From assembly GCA_964036045.1 (NCBI GenBank), contig OZ038379.1:105338025-105402024 (forward strand): a stretch of DNA of 64,000 nucleotides, read 5' to 3'. The position numbers were made by a program, and so were the translations under genes. The notes below the pieces were generated by a model. That model did no database searches, was not told the DNA's origin, and saw only the letters and a program-made list of their open reading frames with translations. Shown here piece by piece: positions 1 to 13,381 of this stretch. This stretch comes from Eutreptiella sp. 'Long Island Sound 2002' (Eukaryota > Euglenozoa > Euglenophyceae > Eutreptiales > Eutreptiaceae). The stretch's first letter is position 1; each line of letters begins with the position of its first letter.

Positions 1-288
1 TTTTTGACACCCCCCCCACCCCCCCCCCCCCCACCCCCCCCCCCCCCCTCCCTCAAACCTGAAAAAAAGTGGGTCTCAAGTGGGGGGGTCTGGGGGGGTC
101 CGGACCAAAAACTCATTGGGGGATGCGTTTATTGGACAAAATAATGATTTTACAAGGGGTTAAACTAACAATTCACCCCTTGGGGTAGGGTACGCGAATA
201 GCCCCAAAATTACCAAAATGGGGGGGTATGTGGCGTTTTCCCCTATATACGCCTGCCTGGCTTTGATCTAACAACCTCTGCGAGGTGA
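1..288 (+). mobile_element. Family-A element, right-hand tail only (A0)
   Basis: This is the right part of a family-A element: poly-C tract, a segment ending in a run of GGGGTCCGGACC type, then the conserved tail and the terminal arm CTCTGCGAGGTGA, which ends at 288. The left part lies outside the window. The next element starts at the following base. Confidence 0.7.
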
Positions 289-1721
289 TTCTATTGCCTT
301 CGGCAAGTCACCTCGCAGAGAATCTACCGCGAGCAACACACACCCAAAATAGGGTGGAAACTACATAAATTACCGGCTAAAACATGCTTTACATACCTTG
401 GATGATCATTTTAGGTGATCACGGTATCAAAAAAACAAGTTTCGAAAACTTTCGATTTTTGAGGTGCCCAGGGTGACAAATTGCATAAGCAGGTTGTGTA
501 CCAAGCCCTTGGGAGACCCCCCCCCCTTGGACCTAATACCCAAATCGGGTGAAAAACACGTAAATACGGCCTAAAACATGCTTTACATACCTTGGATGGT
601 CATTTTAGGTGATCACAATATCACAAAAACAAGTTTCAAAAACTTCCATTTTTGAGCTGTCCGGGGTGAAAAACTGCATAAGCAGGTTGTGCACTCGTCC
701 CTTGGGAGCCCCCCCCCCCCCCCCGACCTGATACCCAAATAGGGCGAAAAACAGGTAAATACGGCCTAAAACATGCTTTACATACCTTGGATGGTCATTT
801 GGGTGGTCACAATATCAAAAAAATATGTTTCGAAAACTTCCATTTTTGAGCTGCCCATAGTGAAAAGCTGCATAAGCAGGTTGTGCACCCGCCCTTGGGA
901 ACCCCCCCCCCCCGGACCTAACACCCAAATAGGGTGAAAAACACGTAAATACGGCCTAAAACATGCTTTGCATAGTTTGAAATGTCATTTTGGGTGGTCA
1001 CAATATCAAAAAAACAAGTTTCGAAAACTTGGATTTTTGAGCTGCCTGGGGTGAAAAACGCAGGTTGTGTACCTCCCCATTCACTAGGCCATTATTGGTG
1101 GAAACAGTCATTTCGCGTCTTTGGCACGGGGTTGTGAACGGCCATAAGCAAGGCTAGACACTGCAAAAAACGTCCTTTCGTATCCTAGTAGGCATATACT
1201 GTCACAACATCCCCACTCGCACCCCTCAGGGTGGGTACCACGGGTTCACCGAGGTTGCCAAAACCGCCAACATACCAAAAATGGCTGAAAATTGCATAAA
1301 CTGCATTAGCGCTCGTCCCACTCCGCCCCATACAAACCCTATGGAGTCGGGACCCGGAAACACTTTTTCGGCTCAAAATCGAAAAAAAAACAAAAGATTC
1401 GTGATTTTCGACCCAAAAAAAGGGGGGGTCATTTTTTGGACATTTTTGACCCCCCCACCCCCACCCCCCCCCCCACCCCCACCCCCACCCCCACCCCCCC
1501 CCCTAAAAAGTGGGTTTCAAGTGGGGGGGTCTGGGGGGGTCCGGACCAAAAACTCGTTGGGGGATGCGTTTATTTGACAAAATAATGATTTTACAAGGGG
1601 TTAAACTAACAATTCAACCCCTTGGGGTAGGGTACGCGAATAGCCCAAAATGGGGGGTATGTGGCGTTTTTCCCCATATATACGCCTGCCTGGCTTTGAT
1701 CTAACAACCTCTGCGAGGTGA
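289..1721 (+). mobile_element. Family-A non-autonomous element (A1), complete
   Basis: A complete copy and the best reference for the family. The left end is TTCTATTGCCTTCGGCAAG followed by CACCTCGCAGAG. The middle holds about four ~190-bp repeat units (the motif AAAACATG recurs near 378, 572, 768 and 958). Then come a unique-looking module (from about 1078, CCATTCACTAGG), a poly-C tract (1449-1503) and a conserved tail ending CTCTGCGAGGTGA. CACCTCGCAGAG and CTCTGCGAGGTG are perfect inverted complements. The left end also contains the small hairpin TTGCC-TTC-GGCAA. No open frame looks like a transposase, so the element must be mobilised in trans. The layout (12-bp inverted repeats, one internal to a terminal hairpin, a central tandem array, no obvious target duplication) resembles Helentron-associated elements of the INE-1 type; that class assignment is inference. 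Confidence 0.7.
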
Positions 1722-4700
1722 TTCTATTGCCTTCGGCAAGTCCACCTCGCAGAGAATCTACCGCGAGCAACACACACCCAAAATAGGGTGGAAACTACAT
1801 AAATACCGGCTAAAACATGCTTTACATACCTTGGATGATCATTTTAGGTGATCACGGTATCAAAAAAACAAGTTTCGAAAACTTCGATTTTTGAGCTGCC
1901 CAGGGTGACAAACTGCATAAGCAGGTTGTGTACCAAGCCCTTGGGAGACCCCCCCCCCTTGGACCTAATACCCAAATCGGGTGAAAAACACGTAAATACG
2001 GCCTAAAACATGCTTTACATACCTTGGATGGTCATTTTAGGTGATCACAATATCACAAAAACAAGTTTCAAAAATTGTATTGGCCTTCGGCAAGTTCACC
2101 TCGCAGAGAATCTACCGCGAGCAACACACACCCAAAATAGGGTGGAAACTACATAAATACCGGCTAAAACATGCTTTACATACCTTGGATGATCATTTTG
2201 GGTGATCACGGTATCAAAAAAACAAGTCCGGGGTGAAAAACTGCATAAGCAGGTTGTGCACCCGTCCCTTGGGAGACCCCCCCCCCCCCGACCTGATACC
2301 CAAATAGGGTGAAAAACACGTAAATACGGCCTAAAACATGCTTTCCATACCTTGGATGGTCATTTTGGGTGGTCACAATATCAAAAAAATATGTTTCCAA
2401 AACTTCCATTTTTGAGCTGTCCGGGTTGAAAAACTGCATAAGCAGGTTGTGCACCCGTCCCTTGGGGACCCCCCCCCCCCCCCCCGACCTAACACCCAAA
2501 AAGGGTGAAAAACACGTAAATACGGCCTAAAACATGCTTTCCATAGCTTGGATGGTCATTTTAGGTGGTCACAATATCAAAAAAACAAGTTCGAAAACTT
2601 CCATTTTTGAGCTGTCCGGGTTGAAAAACTGCATAAGCAGGTTGTGCACCCGTCCCTTGGGAGACACCCCCCCCCCCCCGGACCCAACACCCAAATAGGG
2701 TGAAAAACACGTAAATACGGCCTAAAACATGCTTTCCATAGCTTGAAATGTCATTTTGGGTGGTCACAATATCAAAAAAAAAAGTTTCAAAAACTTCGAT
2801 TTGAGCTGTCCGGGTTGAAAAATTGCATAAGCAGGTTGTTCACCCGTCCCTTGGGAGACCCCCCCCCCCCCCCCGGACCTAACACCCAAATAGGGTGAAA
2901 AACACGCAAATACGGCCTAAAACATGCTTTGCATAGCTTGGATGGTCATTTTAAGTGGTCACAACATCAAAAAAACAAGTTTCGAAAACTTCGATTTTTG
3001 AGCTGCCCATAGTGAAAAAGTGCATAAGCAGGTTGTGTACCAATCCCTTGGAAGACCCCCCCCCCCCGGACCTAATACCCAAATCGGGTGAAAAACATGT
3101 AAATACGGCCTAAAACATGCTTTACATAGCTTGGATGGTCATTTTAGGTGATCACGATGTCAAAAAAGTAAGTTTCGGAAACTTCGATTTTTGAGCTGTC
3201 CAGGGTAAAAAACTGCATAAGCAGGTTGTGTACCAGCCCATTCACTAAGCCATTATTGGTGGAAAGAGCCATTTTGCGTTTTTGGCACGGGTTGTGAACG
3301 GCCCTAAGCAAGGCTAGAGACTGCAAAAAACGTCCTTCCGTATACTAGGAGGCAGATACTGTCACAACATCCCCACTCACATCCCTCAGAGTGGGTACCA
3401 CGGGGTCACCGAGGTCGCCAAAATCGCCAACATAGCAAAAATGGCTGAAAAAGTGCATAAACTGCATAAGCGCTCGTCCCACTCCGCCCCATACAAACCC
3501 CATAGAGTCGGAACCCGGAAATACTTTTTCGGCTCAAAATCGAAAAAAACAAAAGATTCATGATTTTCGACCCAAAAAAGGGGGGGTCATTTTTTGACCC
3601 CCCCCCCACCCCCCCACCCCCCCCCCCTCCCCTCAAAACCTGAAAAAAGTGGGTTTCAAGTGGGGGGGGTCTGGGGGGGTCCGGACCAAAAACTCATTGG
3701 GGGATGCGATTATTGGACAAAATAATGATTTTACAAGGGGTTAAACTAACAATTCAACCCCTTGGGGTAGGTACGCGAATGGCCCCAAAAAAGCCAAAAT
3801 GGGGGGGTATGTGCGTTTTCCCCTATATACGCCTGCCTGGCTTTGATCTAACAACCTCTGCGAGGTGACTTCCATTTTTGAGCTGTCCGGGGTGAAAAAC
3901 TTCATAAGCAGGTTGTGCACCCGTCCCTTGGGAGACCCCCCCCCCCCCGAGCTGATACCCAAATAGGGTGAAAAACACATAAATACGGCCTAAAACATGC
4001 TTTGCATAGCTTGAAATGTCATTTTGGGTGGTCACAATATCAAAAAACAAGTTTCGAAAACTTCGATTTTTGTCCGGGTTGAAAAGCTGCATAAGCAGGT
4101 TGTGCACCCGTCCCTTGGGAGACCCCCCCCCCGACCTAACACCCAAATAGGGTGAAAAACACGTAAATACGGCCTAAAACATGCTTTGCATAGTTTGAAA
4201 TGTCATTTTGGGTGGTCACAATATCAAAAAAACAAGTTTCGAAAACTTCGATTTTTGAGCTGCCCAGGTTGAAAACCCGCATAAGCAGGTTGTGTACCTC
4301 CCCATTCACTAGGCCATTATTGGTGGAAACAGTCATTTCGCGTCTTTGGCACGGGTTGTGAACGGCCATAAGCAAGGCTAGACAAGGCAAAAAACGTCCT
4401 TTCGCATCCTAGTAGGCATACACTGTCACAACATCCCCACTCGCACCCCTCGGAGTGGGTACCACGGGTTCACCGAGGTTGCCAAAACCGCCAACATAGC
4501 ATAAATGGCTGAAAAGTGCATAAACTGCATGAGCGCTCGTCCACTCCGCCCCATACAAACCCTATGGAGTCGGGACCCGGAAACACTTTTTCGGCTCAAA
4601 ATCGAAAAAAACCAAAAGATTCATGATTTTCGACCCAAAAAAAGGGGGGGTCATTTTTTCGACATTTTTGACCCCCCCCCCCACCCCCCCCCCACCCCCA

Positions 4701-4928
4701 CCCCCACCCCCCCCCCCGCTAAAAAGTGGGTTTCAAGTGGGGGGGTCTGGGGGGGTCCGGACCAAAAACTCGTTGGGGGATGCGTTTATTGGACAAAATA
4801 ATGATTTTACAAGGGGTTAAACTAACAATTCAACCCCTTGGGGTAGGGTACGCGAATAGGCCCAAAATGGGGGGTATGTGGCGTTTTCCCCCATATATAC
4901 GCCTGCCTGGCTTTGATCTAACAACCTC
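1722..4928 (+). mobile_element. Family-A element (A2) split by insertion of A3
   Basis: The left end follows directly on the right end of A1. The element runs to 2074, is interrupted by A3 (2075-3868), and resumes at 3869. The join is clean: ...GTTTCAAAAA before and CTTCCATTTTTGAG after A3 together give the normal 190-bp repeat sequence. The right end is damaged: the tail stops at ACAACCTC (about 4928) and passes into other repeat sequence without the expected GCGAGGTGA. Confidence 0.6.
2075..3868 (+). mobile_element. Family-A element (A3), nested inside A2
   Basis: Both ends are present: a slightly altered left end (TTGTATTGGCCTTCGGCAAG, then CACCTCGCAGAG) and the right end GCGAGGTGA at 3868. 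It has several 190-bp units, then the CCATTCACTAAG module near 3237 and a poly-C tract near 3597-3630. The flanking bases of A2 can be rejoined without gain or loss, so this copy shows that insertion leaves no target duplication longer than one or two bases. Confidence 0.7.
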
Positions 4929-6242
4929 ATTTAAGTTGATCACAATATCATAAACAAATTTGGAAAACTTCGATTTTTGAGCGTGCGAGGTGAAAAACTG
5001 CATAAGCAGGTTGTGTACCAATCCTTGGGAGACCCCCCCCCCCCCAACCTGCGCCCAATACCCCAATGGGGTGAAAAACATGTAAATACGCCCTAAAACA
5101 TGCTTTACATATCTTGTAGGGTCATTTTAGTTGATGGCAATATCATAAAAACAAGTTTCGAAAAACTTCGATTTTTGAGCTGTCCGAGGTGAAAATCTGC
5201 ATAAGCAGGTTGTGTAATAATCCCTTGGGAGGATCCCCCCCCCCCCCGGGACCTGATCCCGAAATGGGGTGAAAAATACGTAAATACGGCCTAAAACATG
5301 CTTTACATATGTTTGATGGCCATTTTAGGTGCTCACAATATCATAAAAACAAGTTTCGAAAACTTCGATTTTTTTCCGAGCTGTCCGGGGTAAAAAGCTG
5401 CATAAGAAGGTTGTGTACCAATCCCTTGGGAGAAACCCCCCCACCGTGCGCCCAATACCCGAATTTAGGTGAAAAACATGTAAATACAGCCTAAAACATG
5501 CTTTACATAACTTGGATGGTCATTTTAGGCGGTCACAATATCAAAAAAATAAGTTTTGAAAAATTCGATTTTTGAGCTGCCCAGGGTGAAAAACTGCATA
5601 AGCAGGTTGTGTACCAGCCCATTCACTAGGCCATTATTGGTGGAAACAGCCATTTCGCGTCTTTGGCACGGGTTTTGAGCGGCCCTTGGCAAGGCTAGAG
5701 ACTACAAAAAACGTCCTTTCGTATCCTAGTAGGCATATACTGTCACAACATCCCCACTCACAACCCTCGGAGTGGGTACCACGGGGTCACTGAGGTCGCC
5801 TAAACCCCCAACATAGCAAAAATGGCTGAAAAGTGCATAAACTGCATAAGCGCTCGTCCCACTCCGCGCCATACAAAGCTTATGAAGTCCGGACCCGGAA
5901 AAACTTTTCGGCTCAAAATCGAAAAAAACCGAAAGATTCATGATTTTCGACCCGAAAAAAGGGGGGATCATTTTCGCGACATTTTTGACCCCCCCCCCCT
6001 CCCTGAAAAGCTCCACCAAGTGGGTTTCAAGTGGGGGGGGGGGGTCTGGGAGGGTCCGGACCAAAAACTCATTGGCGGATGCGTTTATTGGACAAAATAA
6101 TGATTTTACAAGGGTTAACTAACATTTCAACCCCTTGGGGTAGGGTACGCGAATAGGCCCAAAAAGGCCAAAATGGGGGGTATGTGGCGTTTTCCCCTAT
6201 ATACGCCTGCCAGGCTTTGATCCCACAACCTCTGCGAGGTGA
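4929..6242 (+). mobile_element. Family-A element (A4), left end missing
   Basis: It starts inside a 190-bp unit with no left terminus. It continues through several diverged units, the CCATTCACTAGG module near 5609 and a poly-C tract near 5989, and ends with the normal terminal arm at 6242, where A5 begins. Confidence 0.55.
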
Positions 6243-8829
6243 TTCTATTGCCTTCGGCAAGTCGACCTCGCAGAGAATCTACCCCAAGCCACACACATCC
6301 TAAACAGGGTAAAAACAACATAAATGCGGGCTAAAACATGCATTACATATCTTGGATGGTCATTTTAGGTGATCACGATATAAAAAAATAACTTTCGAAA
6401 ACTTCGATTTTGAGCCGGCCACGGTGAAAAACTGCATAAGCAGGTGGGTACCAACCCCTTGGGAGACACCCCCCCCCGTGTGCCCAATACCCAAATAGGT
6501 TGAAAAACACGTAAATGGGGCCTAATGAAGGCGTTACATACCTTGGATGGTCGTTTTAGGTGATCACGGTATCAAAAAAATAAGTTTCAAAAACTTCGAT
6601 TTTTGAACTGCCCAAGGTGAAAAACTGCTTAAGCAGGTTGTGTGCCAATCCCTTGGGAAACACAACCCCCCCCCCCCTTGGACCTACCCAAATAGGGTGA
6701 AAAACATATAAATACGGCATTAGTCGATTAGCGTCCACTGGTCTATGTACACAGGCAGAGGGGCGGGGAGGTGCGCCGAGTCGAGTTCAGGCGCCCGTGT
6801 CCTCCCCTACAGGCCCCCCGCCTGAGCCTGCACGGCGGCCAGGAGGGACGAGCCGGAGGGGACTAGGTCTCTTCCGAGCTGGCCCTGCCGTGCTGCCGTC
6901 GAGGCCGCAATGTGCACTGGGATGGTGACGCCACCGAGGGCGCTTCCGCCACTGGGTCAGAGGAGGGGGAGGCCCCTTCTGCCACGTCGTCCGCGGCCCG
7001 TGGGGGGGGCGGGCGAGCGCGCAGCATGTACGCAACCGTCTTGGTGGCCCTAGGTTGGGGCCGTCGTCGTGCCCGCGGAGGGGACCGCCGCCGCGGCGGT
7101 GCGCGGCTGTTCAGGGCCGCTGAGATGCGGCTGAAAATTTGTGGGAGTGACGGCGGGGGTCGCTCTGCTGGGGGGGAGGGCGGCTGGGGGGGGTCCTGCC
7201 GCATCGTGGGCTCCACTGAGGCCCCCGCTCCGGCGGAGGATGAGGGGGGGGGCGGCCCCGTTTCTGTGCCCCCCCCTACTGGCCGGGTGAGAGGTGCCGT
7301 GCTGCCCCCCCACCCGGCGGCGCCCCCATGGCCTCCGCGCAGGCGGAGGGAGCGGGGGGGGTCGGTCGCGGGCTGCTGCCCCCCCCCCCCCCCGCTGACT
7401 GGGGTGACAGGGGGTCTGCTGCCCCCCCACCCGGCGGCGCCCCCATGGCCTCCGCGCAGGCGGAGGGAGCCGGAGGGGTCGGTCGCGGGCTGCTGCCCCC
7501 CCCCCCCCCGCTGACTGGGGTGACAGGGGGTCTGCTGCCCCCCCACCCGCTGCTCGCTGTGACACCCCCCCCGGACCCCCCGGTTAGCCCGGTTAGGCGC
7601 CTGGCGCTTGGGAGACACAACCCCGCCCCCTCCCCTGGACCTAATACCCAAATAGGGTGAAAAACATATAAATACGGGCTAAAGCATGCTTTGCATACCT
7701 TGGATAGGCATTTTAGATGATCACAATATCATAAAAACAACTTTCGAAAACTTCGATTTTTGAGCTGCCCAAGGTGAAAAATTGCATAAGCAGGGTGCGA
7801 ACCAATCCCTTGGGAGACCCCCCCCCCCGGACCTAATACCCAAATAGGGTGAAAAACACATACATACAGCCTAAAAAACGCTTAACATAGCTTGGATGGT
7901 CATATTTTTTGGTCACAATATCATAAAAACAAGCTTCAAAAACTGCGATTTTTGAGCTGCCCGGGGTGAAAAGATGCATTAGCAGGTTGTGTACCAATCC
8001 CTTGGGAGCCCCCCCCCCCCCCCCCACCTAATACCCCAATAGGGTGAAAAACACGTACATACGGCCTAAGACATGCTTTACATAACTTGGATGGTCATTT
8101 TAGGCGATCACAATATCAAAAAAGTAAGTTTTGAAAATTCGATTTTTGAGCTGCCCATGGTGAAAAACTGCATTAGCAGGTTGTGTACCAGCCCATTCAC
8201 TAGGCCATCATTGGTGGAAACAGCCATTTGCGTCTTGGACACGGGTTGTGACCGGCTCTCAGCAAGGTTAGACACTGTAAAAAAAAAGTCCTTTCGTATC
8301 CTAGTAGGCATATACTGTCACACCATCCCACTTACACCCCTCGGAGTGGGTACCACGGGGTCACTTAGGTCGCCTAAACCCCCAACATAGCAAAAATGGC
8401 TGAAAAGTGCATAAACTGCATAAGCGCTCGTCCCACTCCGCTTCAAGCAAACCCCATGGAGTCGGGACACGGAAACACTTTTTCGGCTCAAAATCGAAAA
8501 AAACCAAAAGATTCATGATTTTTGACAAGAAAAAGGGGGGGTCATTTTTGACCCCACCCCCCCCCCCCCCCCCGCCCCTCCCCCCCCCCTCCCTCAAAAG
8601 CTCCACAAAGTGGGTTTCAAGTGGGGGGGTCTGGGGGGGTCCGGACCAAAAACTCATTGGCGGATGCGTTTATTGAACAAAATAATGATTTTACAAGGGG
8701 TTAAACTAACATTTCAACCCCTTGGGGTAGGGTACGCGAATAGGCCCAAAAAGGCCCAAATGGGGGGTATGTGGCGTTTTTCCCTATATACGCCTGCCTG
8801 GCTTTGATCTAACAACCTCTGCGAGGTGA
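6243..8829 (+). mobile_element. Family-A element (A5) carrying a GC-rich insert
   Basis: Left and right termini are both present (TTCTATTGCCTTCGGCAAG at the left; GCGAGGTGA ending 8829). The 190-bp array is broken between about 6721 and 7610 by GC-rich foreign sequence, then resumes. The CCATTCACTAGG module lies near 8196. Confidence 0.6.
6721..7610. repeat. GC-rich insert with a 117-bp tandem repeat
   Basis: Very GC-rich DNA sits abruptly between two 190-bp units of A5. Its right half is a tandem repeat of period 116-117 bp: the word GCTGCCCCCCCACCCG recurs near 7301, 7418 and 7534. Long frames are open on both strands (for example 6863-7651 on the minus strand), but they are rich in P, G, R and A and overlap one another, as expected from composition alone. 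I see no recognisable protein and no terminal repeats. Confidence 0.6.
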
Positions 8830-9368
8830 TTCTATTGCCTTCGGCAAGTCCGCCTCGCAGAGAATCTACCCCAAGCAACGCACACACAAACTAGGGAAAA
8901 AACAACATAAATACGGCCTACGACATGCTCTAAATACCTTCAATGATCATTTTAGGTGATCACAATATGAAAAAAAACAAGTTTCGAAAACTTCGATTTT
9001 TGAGTTGCCTAGGGTGAACAACTGCATAAGTGTTGTGTACCAATCCTTTAGGAGCCCCCCCCCCCCCCCCCGGAGGAGATACTGAAATAGGGTGAAAAAC
9101 ACGAACATACGGCCTAAAACATGCTTGACATATGTTTGATGGTCATTTTAGGTGATCACAATATCATAAAAACAAGTTTCGAAAACTTCAATTTTCGACC
9201 TATACGAGGTGGAAAACTGCATAAGCAAGTTGTGTACCAATCCCTTGGGAGACCCCCCCCTCCCTGGACCTAATACCCAAAAGGGTGAAAAACATGTAAA
9301 TACGGCTAAAAACATGCTTTACACACCTTGGATGGTTATCTTAGGTGACCGAAATATCATAAAAACAA

Positions 9369-10782
9369 TTCTATTGCCTTCGGCAAGTCACCTCGCAGAG
9401 AATCTACCGCGAGCAACACACACCCAAAATAGGGTGGAAACTACATAAATACCGGCTAAAACATGCTTTACATACCTTGGTTGATCATCTTAGGTGATCA
9501 CGGTATCAAAAAAAAAATTCGATTTTTGAGCTGCCCAGGGTGACAAACTGCATTAGCAGGTTGTGTACCAATCCCTTGGGAGACCCCCCCCCCTTGGACC
9601 TAATACCCAAATCGGGTGAAAAACACGTAAATACGGCTAAAACATGCTTTACATACCTTGGATGGTCATTTTAGGTGATCACAATATCACAAAAACAAGT
9701 TTCAAAAAGGTCCATTTTTGAGCTGTCCGGGGTGAAAAACTGCCATAAACAGGTTGTGCACCCGTCCCTTGGGAGACCCCCCCCCCCCCGACCTAACACC
9801 CAAAAGGGTGAAAAACACGTAAATACGGCCTAAAACATGCTTTACATAGCTTGGATGGTCATTTTAGGTGGTCACAATATCAAAAAAAAACAAGTTTTCG
9901 AAAACTTCGATTTTTGAGCTGTCCGGGTTGAAAAACTGCACAAGCAGGTTGTGCACCCGTCCCTTGGGAGACCCCCCCCCGGACCTAACACCCAAATAGG
10001 GTGAAAAACACGTAAATACGGCCTAAAACATGCTTTGCATAGTTTGAAATGTCATTTTGGGTGGTCACAATATCAAACAAACAAGTTTCGAAAACTTCGA
10101 TTTTTGAGCTGCCTGGGGTGAAAAACTGCATGAGCAGGTTGTGTACCTCCCCATTCACTAGCGCATTATTGGTGGAAGCAGTCATTTCGCGTCTTTGGCA
10201 CGGGTTGTGAACGGCCATAAGCAAGGCTAGACACTGCAAAAAACGTCCTTTCGTATCCTAGTAGGCATATACTGTCACAACATCCCCACTCGCACCCCTC
10301 AGGGTGGGTACCACGGGTTCACCGAGGTCGCCAAAACCGCCAACATAGCATAAATGGCTGAAAAGTGCATAAACTGCATTAGCGCTCGTCCCACTCCGCC
10401 CCATACAAACCCTATGGAGTCGGGACCCGGAAACACTTTTTCGGCTCAAAATCGAAAAAAACCAAAAGATTCATGATTTTTGACCCAAAAAAAGGGGGGG
10501 TCATTTTTTGGACATTTTTGACCCCCCCCCCCACCCCCCCAACCCCATCCCCACCCCCCCCCCTAAAAAGTGGGTTTCAAGTGGGGGGGGGTCTGGGGGG
10601 TCAGGACCAAAAACTCATTGGGGGGTGCGTTTATTGGACAAAATAATGATTTTACAAGGGGTTAAACTAACATTTCAACCCCTTGGGGTAGGGTACGCGA
10701 ATAGACCCAAAATGGGGGGTATGTGGCGTTTTCCCCATATATACGCCTGCCTGGCTTTGATCTAACAACCTCTGCGAGGTGA
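9369..10782 (+). mobile_element. Family-A element (A7), nested in A6
   Basis: A complete copy with both termini. The left flank ...ATAAAAACAA and the right flank TTTTCGAAAACTTCG together restore a 190-bp unit almost exactly (normally AAAACAAGTTTCGAAAAC). This again argues for insertion without a long target duplication and into an AA/TT-rich site. Confidence 0.65.
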
Positions 10783-11170
10783 TTTTCGAAAACTTCGATT
10801 TTTGAGCTGCCTAGGGTGAAAAATTTGCATAAGCCGGTTGTGTACCAATCCCTTGGGAGCCCCCCCCCCCCCCCGTGCAGCCAATACCCAAATAGGGTGA
10901 AAAACCTGTAAATACGGCCTAAAACATGCTTTAACATACCTTGGATGGTCATTTTAGGTGATCACAATATCATAAAAACGAGTTTCGGAAACTTCGATTT
11001 TGGACCTGTCCGAGATGAAAAGCTGCAAAAGCAAGTTGTGTACCAATCCCTTGGGAGACCCCCCGGACCTTATACCCAAATAGGGTGAAGGAAAAGTAAA
11101 TACGGCCTAAAACATGCTTTACACACCTTGGATGGTCATTGAGGTGATCACAATATCATAAAAACAAAAA

Positions 11171-13381
11171 TTCTATTGCCTTCGGCAAGTCCACCTCGCA
11201 GAGAATCTACCGCGAGCAACACACACCCAAAATAGGGTGGAAACTACGTAAATACCGGCTAAAACATGCTTTACATACCTTGGATGATCATTTTAGGTGA
11301 TCACGGTATCAAAAAAACAAGTTTCAAAAACTTCGATTTTGGAGGTGCCCAGGGTGACAAACTGCATCAGCAGGTTGTGTACCAAGCCCTTGGGAGACCC
11401 CCCCCCCCCTTGGACCTAATACCCAAATCGGGTGAAAAACACGTAAATACGGCCTAAAACATGCTTTACATACCTTGGATGGTCATTTTAGGTGATCACA
11501 ATATCACAAAACAAGTTTCAAAAACTTCCATTTTTGAGCTGTCCGGGGTGAAAAACTGCATAAGCAGGTTGTGCACTCGTCCCTTGGGAGCCCCCCCCCC
11601 CCCCCCCCCCCCGACCTGATACCCAAATAGGGTGAAAAACACGCAAATACGCCCTAAAACATGCTTTCCATAGCTTGGATGGTCATTTTGGGTGGTCACA
11701 ATATCAAAAAATATGTTTCGAAAACTTCCATTTTTGAGCTGTCCGGGTTGAAAAACTGCATAAGCAGGTTGTGCAGCCGTCCCTTGGGAGACAACCCCCC
11801 CCCGGACCCAACACCCAAATAGGGTGAAAAACACGTAAATACGGCCTAAAATATGCTTTGCATAGCTTGAAATGTCATTTTGGGTGGTCACAATATCAAA
11901 AAAAAAAGTTTCAAAAACTTCGATTTTGAGCTGTCCGGGTTGAAAAACTGCATTAGCAGGTTGTGCACCCGTCCCTTGGGAGACCCCCCCCCCCCAGACC
12001 TAACACCCAAATAGGGTGAAAAACACGCAAATACGGCCTAAAACATGCTTTGCATAGCTTGGATGGTCATTTTGGGTGATGATAATACCAAAAGAACCAG
12101 TTTCAAAAACCTCGATTTTTGGGCTGTCCAGGGAGAAAGACGGCATAAGAAGGTTGTGTACCAATCCCTTTGGAGGACCCCCCCGCCACCCAATACCCAA
12201 ATAGGGGACAAAACACCCAAATACGGCCTAAAACATGCTTTACATAGCTTGGATGGTCATTTTAGGTGATGACAATACCAAAAGAACCAGTTTCAAAAGT
12301 TGGATTTTTGGGCTGTCCGGGGAGAAAACCTGCATAAGCAGGTTGTGTACCATTCTTTTGGGAGACCCCCCCCCCCACACCCAATACCCAAATAGGGGAG
12401 AAAACACCCAAATACGGCCTAAAACATGCTTTACATAGCTTGGATGGTCATTTTAGGTGATCAGAATATCAAAAAAATAAGTTTCGAAACTTCGATTTTT
12501 GAGCTGTCAAAGGTGAAAAACTGCATAAGCAGGTTGTGTACCAATCCCTTGGGAGCGACCCCCCCCACCCCTCCCCCCGGACCCAATACCCAAATAGGGT
12601 GAAAAACATGTAAATACGGCCTAAAACATGCTTTGCATACCTTGGATGGTCATTTAGGTGGTCACAATATGAAACAAACAAGGTTCGAAAACTTCAATTT
12701 TTGAGCTGCCCAGGTTGAAAAACTGCATAAGCAGGTTGTGTACTGGCCCATTCACTAGGCCATTATTGGTGGAAACAATCATTTCGCGTCTTTGGCACGG
12801 GTTGTGGACGGCCCCAGGCAAGGCTAGAGACTGCAAAAAACGTCCTTTCGTATCCTAGTAGGCATATACTGTCACAACATCCCCACTTGCACCCCTCAGA
12901 GTAGGTACCACGGGGTCACCGAGGTCGACGAACATAGCAAAAATGGCCGAAAAGTGCATAAACTGCATAAGCGCTCGTCCCACTCCGCCCCATACAAACC
13001 CCATAGAGTCGGGACCCGGGAAAAACTTTTTCGGCTCAAAATCGAAAAAAACCAAAAGATTCATGATTTTCGACCCAAAAAAAGGGGGGGTCATTTTTTG
13101 ACCCCCCCCCCACCCCCCCCACCCCCCCCCCCCCCCCCTCCCTCAAAACCTGAAAAAAGTGGGTTTCAAGTGGGGGGGGTCTGGGGGGGTCCGGACCAAA
13201 AACTCATTGTGGGATGCGATTATTGGACAAAATAATGATTTTACAAGGGGTTAAACTAACAATTCAACCCCTTGGGGTAGGGTACGCGAATAGCCCCAAA
13301 ATGGCCAAAATGGGGGGGTATGTGGCGTTTTCCCCATATATACGCCTGCCTGGCTTTGATCTAACAACCTCTGCGAGGTGA
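11171..13381 (+). mobile_element. Family-A element (A8)
   Basis: A complete copy, longer than A1 because it holds more 190-bp units. Two of these (about 12060-12440) are a diverged subtype with GATGATAATACC/GATGACAATACC in place of the usual GATCACAATATC. The CCATTCACTAGG module is near 12748 and the poly-C tract near 13105-13140. The right end abuts A9. Confidence 0.65.

Noticed and set aside
1449-1503. Coding sequence for polyproline (frames through the poly-C tracts of A elements)
   Set aside because: The tract length varies freely between copies, so no frame is kept through it.
6863-7651. Pro/Arg/Gly-rich protein of 262 codons on the minus strand
   Set aside because: Overlapping frames on both strands are open to similar length, the translation is low complexity, and it includes the 117-bp tandem repeat.
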